A DNA stretch of 64,000 bases from Isoptericola jiangsuensis (GTDB lineage Bacteria > Actinomycetota > Actinomycetes > Actinomycetales > Cellulomonadaceae): NCBI RefSeq assembly GCF_002563715.1, contig NZ_PDJJ01000001.1:2542001-2606000 (forward strand), in the 5' to 3' direction. This document shows, piece after piece, positions 51,171 to 60,634 of the stretch. The notes under the pieces were generated by a model, which was given only the letters and a program-made list of their open reading frames with translations, did not search any database and was not told where the DNA came from. The position numbers were made by a program, and so were the translations under genes. The first letter of the stretch is position 1, and each line of letters starts with the position of its first letter.

Positions 51171-51176
51171 TAGCAT
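51171..51176 (+). promoter_or_regulatory. mqo -10 element (TAGCAT), leaderless type
   Basis: TAGCAT is 6 nt before GTG 51183, with a TTGTGA -35 candidate 18 bp upstream. There is no Shine-Dalgarno. Confidence 0.5.
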
Positions 51177-51182
51177 GGCCCG

Positions 51183-52754
51183 GTGAACTCGCGCGCAACG
51201 GCACCCCACCAGGCCCCCACGGACGCCGTCGACGTCGTCCTCATCGGCGCCGGCATCATGAGCGCCACCCTCGGCACGCTCATCCAGCAGCTCGAGCCGA
51301 CGTGGTCCGTCCGCATCCTCGAGCGCCTCGACGACGTCGCGCTCGAGTCGTCCAACCCCTGGAACAACGCGGGCACGGGTCACGCCGCCCTCTGCGAGCT
51401 GAACTACACCCCCGAGAAGCCGGACGGCACGATCGACATCTCCAAGGCGGTGTCGATCAACGAGCAGTTCGAGACCTCCCGCGAGCTGTGGCAGCACCTC
51501 GTCGCCACCGGCAAGATCGCCGACTCCTCGTTCCTGTCCCGCACCCCGCACATGACGTTCGTGCGCGGCGCCAAGAACGTCGACTACCTGCGTCGCCGGC
51601 ACGCCACGCTCAGCGCGCACCCCCTGTTCCGCGACCTCGAGTACACGACCGACCGGGCCGAGATCGAGCGCTGGGCGCCGCTGCTCACCACCGACCGCGA
51701 CCCGGCCGAGCCCGTCGCCGCGACCCGCTCCGCCGCGGGCACCGACGTCGACTTCGGCAACCTCACCCGCCAGCTGATCGACGGGATGATCGGCCACGGC
51801 GCCGAGCTCCAGCTCCAGCGCGAGGTCACCTCCCTCAAGCGGGTCAAGGGCGGCGGCTGGAAGCTGCGCGTCAAGGACCGCTCCTGGAACGCCCGCCCCC
51901 GCACCTCGACCCTCACGGCCCGCTTCGTGTTCGTCGGCGCCGGCGGCGGCGCGCTGCCCCTGCTGCAGTCCTCCGGCATCCCGGAGATCAAGGGCTTCGG
52001 CGGCTTCCCCATCTCCGGCGAGTTCCTGCGCACCGACGACCCCGAGCTCGTCGCGCAGCACCACGCCAAGGTGTACGGCAAGGCCGACGTCGGCGCCCCG
52101 CCGATGTCCGTGCCGCACCTCGACACCCGCGTCGTGGACGGCAAGAGCTACCTCATGTTCGGCCCGTACGCCGGGTTCAGCCCCAAGTACCTCAAGAAGG
52201 GCAAGTACCTGGGCCTGATCACGTCGCTGCGCGCGAACAACCTCGGCCCGATGATGGGCGCCGGCCTGAAGAACCTCGACCTCACCCAGTACCTCGTGGG
52301 CCAGGTCGTCGCCGCGCCCGAGACGAAGTTCCAGGCGCTGCAGCAGTTCGTGCCGACCGCGCACCCCAAGCACTGGGAGCGGATCACCGCCGGCCAGCGC
52401 GTCCAGGTGATCAAGCGCGACGCCGACGGCAAGGGCGTCCTCCAGTTCGGCACCGAGATCGTGACGGCCGCCGACGGGTCCATCGCGGGCCTCCTCGGCG
52501 CGTCGCCGGGCGCCTCCACGGCCGTCTCCGCGATGGTCGACGTGCTCGAGCGCTGCTTCCCCGAGCAGTTCGCCGCCTGGCGCCCGCGCCTGGCCACGAT
52601 GATGCCGAGCCTCGACGGCGTGCCTGCCGACGCGCGCGGCATCGAGGCCGCCCCGCAGCCCGCCGCCGAGCTCTCCGTGGCGCAGCTCGCCGCGCAGAAC
52701 GGTGGCGTCCTGCCGTCGAGCGTCTACGACCAGCAGGCCGACCTGCGCGGCTGA
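51183..52754 (+). CDS. mqo: Malate:quinone oxidoreductase
   Basis: A 523-residue membrane-associated FAD enzyme that oxidises malate to oxaloacetate and passes electrons to menaquinone. The N-terminal dinucleotide motif is VVLIGAGIMSATLGTLI (about 16-32). Family motifs include NPWNNAGTGHAALCELNYTP, FVGAGGGALPLLQ, FGGFPISGEFL, HLDTRVVDGK and the C-terminal GASPGASTAVS. It replaces or supplements NAD-linked malate dehydrogenase. Two CRP/GlxR-like sites and an apparent leaderless promoter precede it, so carbon-source control is likely. A strong terminator follows. Confidence 0.96.
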   Translation: MNSRATAPHQAPTDAVDVVLIGAGIMSATLGTLIQQLEPTWSVRILERLDDVALESSNPWNNAGTGHAALCELNYTPEKPDGTIDISKAVSINEQFETSRELWQHLVATGKIADSSFLSRTPHMTFVRGAKNVDYLRRRHATLSAHPLFRDLEYTTDRAEIERWAPLLTTDRDPAEPVAATRSAAGTDVDFGNLTRQLIDGMIGHGAELQLQREVTSLKRVKGGGWKLRVKDRSWNARPRTSTLTARFVFVGAGGGALPLLQSSGIPEIKGFGGFPISGEFLRTDDPELVAQHHAKVYGKADVGAPPMSVPHLDTRVVDGKSYLMFGPYAGFSPKYLKKGKYLGLITSLRANNLGPMMGAGLKNLDLTQYLVGQVVAAPETKFQALQQFVPTAHPKHWERITAGQRVQVIKRDADGKGVLQFGTEIVTAADGSIAGLLGASPGASTAVSAMVDVLERCFPEQFAAWRPRLATMMPSLDGVPADARGIEAAPQPAAELSVAQLAAQNGGVLPSSVYDQQADLRG

Positions 52755-52769
52755 CCGCCGCCGGACGGC

Positions 52770-52802
52770 ACGGCCCGCCACCCCACGGGGGTGGCGGGCC
52801 GT
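52770..52802. terminator. Terminator between convergent mqo and panE-like gene
   Basis: A perfect 15-bp stem (52770-52784 with 52788-52802) with a 3-nt loop, 16 bp after the mqo stop. Being symmetrical, it can serve both strands. Confidence 0.85.
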
Positions 52803-52818
52803 CGTCGTCCCGGGGCGG

Positions 52819-53712
52819 TCAGACCTCCGCGGCGAGCCGCGCGACGACGCCGTCGACCCGCGGCGTGGGCAGCCCGTGACGGGCGCCGCGCCGGGCCACG
52901 GCCCCGCCGATGGCGTCGAGCTCGCCCGACCGTCCGGCCTCCAGGTCGGCCTGGAGGGAGGACCGCATCGTCGCGGGCAGGCCGCGCAGGATCCGCTCCA
53001 GCTCGGGCCCCGTCGAGGGCACGCCCTCCGCGGTCGCCACGGCGGCGACCTCCGCGAGCAGCGCGGCGATGAGCCCCGGGTCGGCGTCCAGCGCCGCGCC
53101 CAGGCCGTCGTGGTGCACGGACGTCAGCAGGGCCAGGGGCGCGAGGAACCGCAGCTTGGACCACAGCACCTCGGCCTCCGACCCGCCGACGACGAGCGGC
53201 AGGTCCGTGGCACGCAGGGCGCGGGCCGTCCACGACTCCTGCGCCGGAGCGGGCACCGTGACGCGCAGCAGCTCGCCGCGGTGCCGCACGACGACGGGTC
53301 CGTCCGTGCCGAGCTCGCGGGACGTCTCCCCCGCGTAGGCGGCGCCCACGACGTCGGTCGTCGGCAGCGCGGCGCGCAGGGCCTCCATGTGCTCGATCCC
53401 GTTGAGCAGGGACACGACCTCGACGGGCGCGGCCTGCGCCACCGACCCGACGACGTCCGCGAGCCCGTCACCCTTGACGGCCACGAGGACGACGGCACCG
53501 TCCGGGACCGCCGTCGTGGCGGGGACCGCCGCCTCCCAGGTGCCGTGCCGGTCGGTGACGACGCGGAGCCCGGCACCGAGGCGCTCGACGGTGCGCGGGC
53601 GCCCCACCAGGACGACGTCCGCCCCGGCACGGTGCAGGAAGGCGGCGACCAGGCAGCCCACGGCACCGGGTCCGACGACGGCGAGGGGCGGGACGGTGTG
53701 CTCGGCGCTCAT
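52819..53712 (-). CDS. Ketopantoate reductase family (PanE/ApbA) protein
   Basis: A 297-residue NADPH-dependent 2-ketopantoate reductase family member (coenzyme A pathway). The N-terminal VVGPGAVGCLVAAFLH is the Rossmann motif, and VAVKGDGLADV contains the conserved lysine. LLNGIEHMEAL corresponds to the NG-h motif, and KLRFLAPLALLTS starts the helical domain with the catalytic lysine. Many genomes carry several paralogues, so PanE function is only probable. TAGGGT lies 8 nt before ATG 53712. It sits 30 nt from pntB on the same strand but with its own promoter-like signal. Confidence 0.85.
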   Translation of the reverse strand: MSAEHTVPPLAVVGPGAVGCLVAAFLHRAGADVVLVGRPRTVERLGAGLRVVTDRHGTWEAAVPATTAVPDGAVVLVAVKGDGLADVVGSVAQAAPVEVVSLLNGIEHMEALRAALPTTDVVGAAYAGETSRELGTDGPVVVRHRGELLRVTVPAPAQESWTARALRATDLPLVVGGSEAEVLWSKLRFLAPLALLTSVHHDGLGAALDADPGLIAALLAEVAAVATAEGVPSTGPELERILRGLPATMRSSLQADLEAGRSGELDAIGGAVARRGARHGLPTPRVDGVVARLAAEV

Positions 53713-53742
53713 GCGTCCCGACCCTAGCCGAGCCCGGCCCGG

Positions 53743-55149
53743 TCACAGGGCCTGGATGATGTGCTCCACCTGGTCCTTCGCGTCGCCGAACAGCATCGCC
53801 GTGTTCTCGCGGAAGAACAGCGGGTTCTGCACGCCCGCGTAGCCGGTCGCCATGGACCGCTTGAACACGACGACGTCGCGCGCCTTCCAGACCTCGAGCA
53901 CGGGCATGCCGGCGATCGGCGAGCCGGGGTCGTCCTGCGCGGCCGGGTTGACGGTGTCGTTGGCCCCGATGACCAGCACGACGTCGGTGGCGGGCAGGTC
54001 GTCGTTGATCTCCTCCATGCCGAGCACGACGTCGTAGGGCACCTTGGCCTCGGCCAGCAGCACGTTCATGTGCCCGGGCAGCCGCCCCGCCACAGGGTGG
54101 ATGCCGAACCGCACCTCCACGCCGCGGGCACGCAGCTTCTCGGTGAGGTCCGCCACGGGGTACTGGGCCTTGGCGACGGCCATGCCGTAGCCGGGCACGA
54201 TCGCCACGGACCGGGCGGCGGTGAGGAGCTCGGCGACCTCCGCGGGGAACGTCTCGCGGTGCTCGCCGTCGACGCCGGCGGCAGCGACGGTGCCCGGCTC
54301 GGCGCCGAACCCGCCGAGGATGACCGACACGAACGAGCGGTTCATCGCCCGGCACATGAGGTAGGACAGGATCGCACCGGAGGAGCCGACGAGGGCGCCG
54401 GTGATGATGAGCAGGTCGTTGCCGAGCATGAACCCGGCGGCGGCCGCGGCCCACCCGGAGTACGAGTTGAGCATCGACACGACGACGGGCATGTCGCCGC
54501 CGCCGATGGACGCGACGAGGTGCCAGCCGAGCGCCAGCGCGACCACCGTCATGAGCACGAGCGCGGTGAGCGCGGCACCGTCGGCCCCGGCCCGCGCGGC
54601 GTCGAGGAACCACCACAGCAGCCCGGCCGAGGCGACGAGCATCGCGAGGTTGAGCCAGTTCCGGCCCGGCAGGGTCAGCGGGGCCGACCGGATCCGCGCG
54701 GCGAGCTTGAGGTTCGCCACGATGGAGCCGGTGAACGTCACCGCACCGATGAGGACGCCGAGGAACACCTCGACGAGGTGCACGGTCTCGGCGTGCTCGG
54801 CCGTGAGGAACGACCCGTACCCGACGAGGACCGCGGCGAGACCGACGAACGAGTGCAGGAGCGCGATGAGCTCGGGCATCTGCGTCATCTCGACGCGGCG
54901 CACCCGCCAGGTGCCGACCCCGGCGCCGACGACCAGCACCGCCAGGATCAGCGCGCCGGTGACCTGCCACGGGCGCTGCGACGTCTCCAGGGCCAGGGCG
55001 ACGGTCGCGACGATCGCGAGCGCCATGCCGATGACGCCGAGCACGTTGCCGCGCCGGGCGGTCTCCTGCTTGGACAGGCCGGCCAGCGACAGGATGAACA
55101 GGACGCCGGCGACCACGTAGGTGGCCTGCACGGCCGACAGGACCGTCAT
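53743..55149 (-). CDS. pntB: NAD(P) transhydrogenase subunit beta
   Basis: A 468-residue proton-translocating transhydrogenase beta subunit. About eight or nine membrane helices (residues 1-270) form most of the proton channel. The C-terminal domain III binds NADP(H): [45 protein letters not shown] and [13 protein letters not shown]. It couples hydride transfer from NADH to NADP+ with proton entry. The start ATG overlaps the pntA stop (ATGA). Confidence 0.96.
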   Translation of the reverse strand: MTVLSAVQATYVVAGVLFILSLAGLSKQETARRGNVLGVIGMALAIVATVALALETSQRPWQVTGALILAVLVVGAGVGTWRVRRVEMTQMPELIALLHSFVGLAAVLVGYGSFLTAEHAETVHLVEVFLGVLIGAVTFTGSIVANLKLAARIRSAPLTLPGRNWLNLAMLVASAGLLWWFLDAARAGADGAALTALVLMTVVALALGWHLVASIGGGDMPVVVSMLNSYSGWAAAAAGFMLGNDLLIITGALVGSSGAILSYLMCRAMNRSFVSVILGGFGAEPGTVAAAGVDGEHRETFPAEVAELLTAARSVAIVPGYGMAVAKAQYPVADLTEKLRARGVEVRFGIHPVAGRLPGHMNVLLAEAKVPYDVVLGMEEINDDLPATDVVLVIGANDTVNPAAQDDPGSPIAGMPVLEVWKARDVVVFKRSMATGYAGVQNPLFFRENTAMLFGDAKDQVEHIIQAL

Positions 55150-56720
55150 CGGGTCGCCTCCTGGGTGACGGGCGTGTCGCGCCGGAACATGCGGATCATG
55201 CGGTTCGCGACCAGGAACCCGCCGAACACGTTGATGCAGGCCACGGACGCGGCGACGACGGCGAGGGTCGTCACGAGCCAGTCGTCCACGCCGATCTGGA
55301 GCAGCGCCCCGACGAGGATGATGCCGCTGATGGCGTTGGTCTGGGCCATGAGCGGCGTGTGCAGCGCGTGGGTCACGGCGCTGATGACGTAGAAGCCGAC
55401 CACGACGGCGAGGGCGAACACCGTGAAGTGCCCGACGGCGTCGGGCGGGGACGCCGCGATGGCGAGGCCCGCGACGACGGCCCCGAGCGCCGCGAGGACG
55501 GTGCGGCGCCGGCCGCGCAGGCGCTGCTGCTCCGCCACCTCCTCGGGGCTGGGCCCGGCGGGCGGCTCGGGCGGCGGCGGTGCCGCCGGGGCGGCGGACA
55601 CCTGCACGGGCGGCGGGGGCCACAGCACCTCGCCCGCGTGCGCGACCGTCATGCCCCGCACGACGACGTCGTCGAGGTCGAGGACGACCTCGCCGTCCTT
55701 GCCCGGGGTCATGAGCGTGAGGAGGTTGACGACGTTCGTGCCCAGGAGCTGGGACGTGTGCCGGGGCAGGCGCCCGGGCAGGTCGGTGTACCCGAGGATC
55801 ACCACGCCGTTGTCGCTGACGACCCGCTGCCCCGGCACCGTGAGCTCGCAGTTGCCGCCCCCGGCGGCCGCGAGGTCGACGATCACGGAGCCGGGTCGCA
55901 TGGCGGCGACCATCGTGGCGGTGATCGTGGTCGGTGCGGTGCCCCGGACCAGCGCGGTGGTGATGACGACGTCCGCGCGGGCGGACTCGGCCGCGTACGT
56001 GGCCCGGGTGGCGGCCTCCTGGTCGGAGGTCAGGGCGCGGGCGTAGCCGTCGCTGCTGACCTCCTGGGACGCACCGTCGGCCTGCACGAACGTCGCGCCC
56101 ATCGACTCGATCTGCTCGCCCACCTCGGGCCGCACGTCGAACGCGCGGACCTCGGCGCCGAGCGACGACGCGGTGCCGATCGCGGCGAGGCCCGCCACCC
56201 CCGCGCCGATGACGAACACGGTGGCGGGCGGGGTGGTGCCGGCGGCGGTGACCTGCCCGGTGAACATGCCGCCGAACTCCTCGGCGGCCTCCACCACGGC
56301 GCGGTAGCCCGCGACGTTGGACTGGGCGGACAGCACGTCGAGGGACTGCGCGCGGGAGATGCGGGGCACGGCGTCGAGCGCCAGCGCCGTGACCTGCCCG
56401 GCGGCGAGGACCTCGACCAGCTCGGGGTGCGAGCCCGGGGCGAGCTGGGCGACGAGCGTCGCGCCGGGGCGCAGGAGCGCGATCTCGTCGGGCGTCGGGG
56501 CGTTGACGCACGTGACGACGTCGGCCGTCCAGACCTCCCCCGGCGGGACGACCCGCGCCCCGGCCTCGGCGTAGGCGTCGTCGGGCAGCGCAGCACCCGA
56601 TCCCGCTCCCGCCTGCACGACGACGTCGTGGCCGAGCGCGGTCAGCTTGCGCACGGTCGCGGGCGTGGCGGCGACGAGACGTTCGCCGGCACGCGACTCG
56701 CGCGGCACACCGATCAGCAT
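55146..56720 (-). CDS. pntA: NAD(P) transhydrogenase subunit alpha
   Basis: A 524-residue undivided alpha subunit. Domain I (about 1-370) binds NAD(H): [17 protein letters not shown] at the N-terminus, [17 protein letters not shown], and the [12 protein letters not shown] loop. A proline-rich linker (about 375-410) leads to four membrane helices (about 415-505, [35 protein letters not shown]). Some actinobacteria split this subunit in two; here it is intact. The ATG has GGGAGGT 6 nt upstream, and TAGGTT (minus strand, 56753-56758) may be its -10 element. Confidence 0.95.
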   Translation of the reverse strand: MLIGVPRESRAGERLVAATPATVRKLTALGHDVVVQAGAGSGAALPDDAYAEAGARVVPPGEVWTADVVTCVNAPTPDEIALLRPGATLVAQLAPGSHPELVEVLAAGQVTALALDAVPRISRAQSLDVLSAQSNVAGYRAVVEAAEEFGGMFTGQVTAAGTTPPATVFVIGAGVAGLAAIGTASSLGAEVRAFDVRPEVGEQIESMGATFVQADGASQEVSSDGYARALTSDQEAATRATYAAESARADVVITTALVRGTAPTTITATMVAAMRPGSVIVDLAAAGGGNCELTVPGQRVVSDNGVVILGYTDLPGRLPRHTSQLLGTNVVNLLTLMTPGKDGEVVLDLDDVVVRGMTVAHAGEVLWPPPPVQVSAAPAAPPPPEPPAGPSPEEVAEQQRLRGRRRTVLAALGAVVAGLAIAASPPDAVGHFTVFALAVVVGFYVISAVTHALHTPLMAQTNAISGIILVGALLQIGVDDWLVTTLAVVAASVACINVFGGFLVANRMIRMFRRDTPVTQEATR

Positions 56721-56879
56721 GGTCCGGACCTCCCTTGGTCGAGAACTCCTGCAACCTACCGTGACGAGGGTCGACGCACGAGGACCGCCCGCACCGTGGG
56801 ACGTCGTCGTCGCCCGGCGGACGTGCGTCCCCGTGCCGCGGGGCGGCGGCCGGCCGGCCGGCGCCCCGCCGCGGGGTCG

Positions 56880-58340
56880 TCAGGCGCGGGTGCGGAGCCG
56901 GGCGCGCAGCCCCAGCGCGACGTCGACCACGAGGAACGCGACGAGCGTGAGCCCGAACAGCGGGACGTAGGACGCGACGACGCCGGCGACCGCGAACAGC
57001 GCCAGGGTGAGCCACAGGGGCGCCCGCCGCAGCGCACCGCGGCCGTACGTCGGGCCCGGCCCGCGTCCCGCCTGCCGGGTGGGGCGGCGCTGCCACCACA
57101 TCCGGTAGCCGAGGACGACCAGCACGACCAGCCCGACCGCCGTGGCGGCGAGGAACAGCAGGTTGGGCAGGCCGAACAGCATGCCGAGGTGGAAGTAGAT
57201 GCCCCACGAGGTGAGCTTGGCCGGCAGCGGCTCGTCCTCGAAGTCCACCCGGTCGAGCACGTCGCCGCTGTACCCGTGCACGGCGATCGCGTCGTTGTCC
57301 ATGGGCCAGGTGGTCGCCGACTCCGTCACGGTCCACGTCTCGTGGTGGCTGGCCGGCGGCGCGATCGTGTAGGGCGCTTCCAGGCCCTGTGCGGCGGCCG
57401 CGGCCGTGAGCCCGTCCCAGGACGCCCCGTGGTCGAGGTAGTGGTCCTCGATGCCGGCCGCGGCGCTCCCGTGCTCGGCGTGCGGGTCGGCGTCCGCGTC
57501 GTAGCCTCCCGTCAGGCTGGTGTCGAGCTCCGGCCCGGGCGCGGAGAGCGCGGCCCGCAGATCGCCGATCCGGGCGCCCGCGAGCTCGGACCAGGTCAGG
57601 CCCGTGACGGACAGGACGAGCAGGCCGGTCGCCGCGAGGACGCCCACGACGCCGTGCCAGGACAGGGTGCGGCGACGTCCCGGCCGACCCCGTTCCGGGA
57701 CGAGGAGCGCCCGGGCGGTGCGCCGGCGGCGGACGGCGCGCGCGACCCACATGGCCACGCCGCCGAGCACGACGACGCCGAGCCAGGACGCCGCGAGCTC
57801 GGAGTACAGGGTGCCGTACGTGCCCAGGTGGAGCGAGGAGTGCAGGGTCTCGATCCACTCGCGCACCGGCAGCCACGCCCCGTAGGTGAGGGAGTCGCCC
57901 GCGACCTGCGCGGTGTACGGGTCGACGAACACCGTGCGGGCGGCGCCGTCGGGCAGCCCGTCGACGGCGAGGGTGACGCGGGTCGTGGCCGCGGGGTCGC
58001 CGGCGACCTCGACGACGCTGATCGTCCCCTCGGGGTGCGCGGCGCGGGCGGCGGCCACCTGGGCCGACAGCGGCGCGACGGTGCCGCCCTCCTGCTCGAC
58101 GACGAGCAGGTCGCGGTACGCCACGCGCTCGATCGTCGGCGCGAGCGTGTAGAGCAGGCCCGTCGTCGCTGCGACGACGAGGAACGGGCCGACGAGGATC
58201 CCGGCGTAGAAGTGGAGGCGCAGCAGGATCGGCTGGAGCGCCGCCCACACGCGCGAGCCCTGCGGCGGGGTCGGTGGTCCGGGCGGTGCGGGCGGGGCGG
58301 CGGGGGCGGTCGACGCGGCGGTCGAGGGTGCGGTGGTCAC
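56880..58340 (-). CDS. PepSY-associated membrane protein
   Basis: A 486-residue PepSY-TM (PiuB-like) protein with four or five membrane helices. Helix 1 is [22 protein letters not shown], with the family histidine. A large extracytoplasmic PepSY domain follows, and a second helix pair contains [19 protein letters not shown] and [22 protein letters not shown] (SWHG histidine). [15 protein letters not shown] lies near the C-terminus. Such proteins are linked to iron or copper handling or reduction at the membrane. The start GTG 58340 has GAGAGGA upstream. The 137-nt gap to the upstream membrane gene holds a hairpin. Confidence 0.85.
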   Translation of the reverse strand: MTTAPSTAASTAPAAPPAPPGPPTPPQGSRVWAALQPILLRLHFYAGILVGPFLVVAATTGLLYTLAPTIERVAYRDLLVVEQEGGTVAPLSAQVAAARAAHPEGTISVVEVAGDPAATTRVTLAVDGLPDGAARTVFVDPYTAQVAGDSLTYGAWLPVREWIETLHSSLHLGTYGTLYSELAASWLGVVVLGGVAMWVARAVRRRRTARALLVPERGRPGRRRTLSWHGVVGVLAATGLLVLSVTGLTWSELAGARIGDLRAALSAPGPELDTSLTGGYDADADPHAEHGSAAAGIEDHYLDHGASWDGLTAAAAAQGLEAPYTIAPPASHHETWTVTESATTWPMDNDAIAVHGYSGDVLDRVDFEDEPLPAKLTSWGIYFHLGMLFGLPNLLFLAATAVGLVVLVVLGYRMWWQRRPTRQAGRGPGPTYGRGALRRAPLWLTLALFAVAGVVASYVPLFGLTLVAFLVVDVALGLRARLRTRA

Positions 58341-58426
58341 GAGGTGGTCCTCTCGTCGGGGTACGCGCGAGCGCCGGACGAGCCGGGGTGGGTCGTCCGG
58401 TGGGTGCTGGGGCGCGGCACCGCCCG

Positions 58427-58446
58427 GCCGCACGACGGCGTGCGGC
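58427..58446 (-). terminator. Hairpin between membrane gene and PepSY gene
   Basis: A perfect 8-bp stem (58427-58434 with 58439-58446) with an ACGG loop. It begins 32 nt after the upstream gene's stop. Confidence 0.5.
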
Positions 58447-58478
58447 ACCCCCGAGGACGCGGGACGACGACGGGTGGG

Positions 58479-59147
58479 TCAGGCGGTGCGCAGGAGCACC
58501 GGCGGTCCGCGCCGGGCCCGCAGCACCGGTGAGCGGCGCGGGACGGGGAGGACGACGTGCCCGGCGGCGACCACGGGACGGGCGGGCTCGCGCACGGGCG
58601 GCAGCCCCGTCAGCAGCGTGGTGACGACCGCCCGGAACCGACCGACCGTGCGGGCCAGGGCACGGTCGGCCCCGACCGCCAGGGTGGTGATCACCACGAC
58701 GGCGGCCGCGTGCGCGGCGAGCATCGCGGGGTGCAGGTGGGCGCCCGCGTGCGCGGCCACGTCGGGCTGCACGGCGGCGACGACCTCGGCGAGGGCCTCG
58801 GCCCGGTGGTCGGCGTGGCGTCCGCCGCGGGCGAGCTGGGCGGCGGCCGAGGGTGCCACGACGCGCGACGGCGCGAGGAGCTGGAGCCCGTGGTGCAGCA
58901 CCACCTGGAGCCCGGCGAGGACGGGTGCGAGGGTCGACGGCCGCAGCCGCCACCGCGCCAGCAGGCTGGTCACGACCAGCGTGACGCCCGCGAGCAGGAC
59001 GATCCCGGCGGCGTCCGGCAGGCCTCCCCCGGCCGCGGTGTGCGCGGCCGCGGAGCAGGCCACCGTCACCGCGGCGAGCAGGACGGCGCGCACGACGCGG
59101 AGCGGGCGGACGTCGTCCGCCCGGGCACCGTCGCGGGTCCGGCTCAC
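58479..59147 (-). CDS. Uncharacterised histidine-rich polytopic membrane protein
   Basis: A 222-residue protein not recognised with certainty. Four hydrophobic segments are seen: [55 protein letters not shown] and [16 protein letters not shown]. Histidines cluster at [17 protein letters not shown] and [17 protein letters not shown], suggesting metal binding. Together with the downstream PepSY gene this suggests copper or iron handling (inference). The C-terminal 40 residues are basic and proline-rich. TACGAT stands 6 nt before GTG 59147, and a GTGA-N6-TCAC motif lies 45 bp upstream. Confidence 0.6.
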   Translation of the reverse strand: MSRTRDGARADDVRPLRVVRAVLLAAVTVACSAAAHTAAGGGLPDAAGIVLLAGVTLVVTSLLARWRLRPSTLAPVLAGLQVVLHHGLQLLAPSRVVAPSAAAQLARGGRHADHRAEALAEVVAAVQPDVAAHAGAHLHPAMLAAHAAAVVVITTLAVGADRALARTVGRFRAVVTTLLTGLPPVREPARPVVAAGHVVLPVPRRSPVLRARRGPPVLLRTA

Positions 59148-59153
59148 GGCGCG

Positions 59154-59159
59154 ATCGTA
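59154..59159 (-). promoter_or_regulatory. Leaderless-type -10 element (TACGAT)
   Basis: Read on the minus strand, TACGAT is 6 nt before GTG 59147. Confidence 0.5.
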
Positions 59160-59191
59160 GTGTCCCCCGCCGCCCGCGGGGAACCCCCGAG

Positions 59192-59205
59192 GTGATCCAC
59201 GTCAC
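59192..59205. promoter_or_regulatory. CRP-like motif (GTGA-N6-TCAC)
   Basis: GTGATCCACGTCAC, centred about 51 bp upstream of the GTG of the histidine-rich membrane gene. Same class as the two mqo sites. Confidence 0.4.
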
Positions 59206-59238
59206 GCCCGGCCCGCGCCGGTGACCTGCGCGGACGCC

Positions 59239-60621
59239 TCAGTCCTGGCGGGGCCCGACCCACACCTGCTGGACGTTGACGAACTCGCGGATGCCGTGCG
59301 GGCCGAGCTCGCGCCCGTACCCGGACCGGCGCACGCCCCCGCTGGGGAGCCGCGGGTCCGTCTTGACGATGCCGTTCACGGCCACCTGCCCGGCGACGAT
59401 CCGCGCCGCGAGCGCCTCGCCCCGCTCGGGGGCCGTCCACACGCTCGCGGCGAGCCCGTACGGGGTGCGGTTCGCCAGGGCGACGGCGTCGGCGGCGTCG
59501 GCCGCGCGCTGCACGACGAGGACGGGGCCGAAGGTCTCCTCGCGGCACGCCGTCATGTCGCCGGTGACCTCCGTCAGGAGCGTCACCGGGTAGAACCAGC
59601 CCGGCCCGTCGGGCAGCTCCCCGCCGAGCAGCAGGCGCGCCCCCGCGTCGACGGTCTCGGTGACCTGGCGGTGGAGCGCGCGCCGCAGGTCGTCGCGGGC
59701 GAGCGGGCCGACCTGGGTGCGGTCGTCGGCGGGGTCGCCGACGGTGAGCCCGCCCAGGCGGGTGCGCAGCCGCTCGACGAGCTCGTCGTGGACGGCGTCC
59801 TCCACGAGCACCCGCTTGGCCGCGATGCAGGACTGCCCGGCGTTGATGGTGCGGGACAGCGCGATCGTGTCCGCGGCGGCGTCGAGGTCGGCGTCGGCGA
59901 GGACGAGGCACGGGTCGGACCCGCCGAGCTCCAGCACGGTGGGCTTGATCTCGCCGGCCGCGACCGCGGCGACCGCGGCCCCGCCCCGGGCGGACCCGGT
60001 GAACGACACGGCGTCCACGCGCGGGTCCCGGATGACGGCGGCGACGTCCCCCGTCTCCAGCGGCAGGTCGGCGAACACCCCGGCGGGCGCCTCGTGCTCG
60101 GCCAGGACGTCGGCGACCAGGTCGCCGATGGCGGCCGCGCAGCCCGGCACGTGCGGGTCGTGCTTCATGACGCAGGTGTTGCCGGCCATGAGCGCGGGGG
60201 CGGCGAACCGGGACCAGAGCCACAGCGGCGCGTTCCAGGGCAGGACGCCGAGGACGGTGCCGAGCGGCAGGTGCTGCACGTAGCTGCGGGTCGCGTCCGA
60301 CGCGATGGTCTCGGGGGCGAGGTAGGCCTCGCCGTGCTCCGCGTAGTGCTCGAAGCACCAGGCGGCCTTGGCGACCTCGGCCCGCCCCTCGGTGACGGGC
60401 TTGCCCATCTCCTGCGTCATGAGCGCGGCGAGCTCCTCGGTGCGCTCGTGCAGCCGCGCGGCCACGGCCCGCAGCACGACGGCGCGCCCCGCGTACCCTC
60501 GCTCCCACCAGGACGACCGTGCGGCCTCCGCGGCGGCCAGCACCTCCTCGACCCGCTCGGGGCCGGCGGGTGGCACCTCGCGGACGACGGCGCCCGTCGT
60601 CGGGTCGGTCGCGATCAGCAT
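59239..60621 (-). CDS. Aldehyde dehydrogenase, GabD/DoeC type
   Basis: A 460-residue NAD(P)-dependent aldehyde dehydrogenase of the succinate-semialdehyde type. It shows VLPWNAPLWLW, the coenzyme loop VSFTGSARGGAAV, the general base in VLELGGSDP and the catalytic cysteine in INAGQSCIAAKR. Later come EETFGPVL and PFGGVRRSGYGRE-like LPSGGVRRSGYGREL. It is third in a same-strand set after an ectoine-hydrolase-type and an EctB/DoeD-type gene. In that context it probably oxidises L-aspartate-semialdehyde to aspartate (DoeC role). A succinate-semialdehyde role cannot be excluded. GAAGGAG precedes ATG 60621. Confidence 0.85.
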   Translation of the reverse strand: MLIATDPTTGAVVREVPPAGPERVEEVLAAAEAARSSWWERGYAGRAVVLRAVAARLHERTEELAALMTQEMGKPVTEGRAEVAKAAWCFEHYAEHGEAYLAPETIASDATRSYVQHLPLGTVLGVLPWNAPLWLWSRFAAPALMAGNTCVMKHDPHVPGCAAAIGDLVADVLAEHEAPAGVFADLPLETGDVAAVIRDPRVDAVSFTGSARGGAAVAAVAAGEIKPTVLELGGSDPCLVLADADLDAAADTIALSRTINAGQSCIAAKRVLVEDAVHDELVERLRTRLGGLTVGDPADDRTQVGPLARDDLRRALHRQVTETVDAGARLLLGGELPDGPGWFYPVTLLTEVTGDMTACREETFGPVLVVQRAADAADAVALANRTPYGLAASVWTAPERGEALAARIVAGQVAVNGIVKTDPRLPSGGVRRSGYGRELGPHGIREFVNVQQVWVGPRQD

Positions 60622-60634
60622 GCGTGCTCCTTCC

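Noticed and set aside
53743-59205. Continuous minus-strand frame of about 1820 codons
   Set aside because: Only the part up to ATG 55149 is pntB. Upstream it passes out of frame through pntA, the PepSY gene and the membrane gene.
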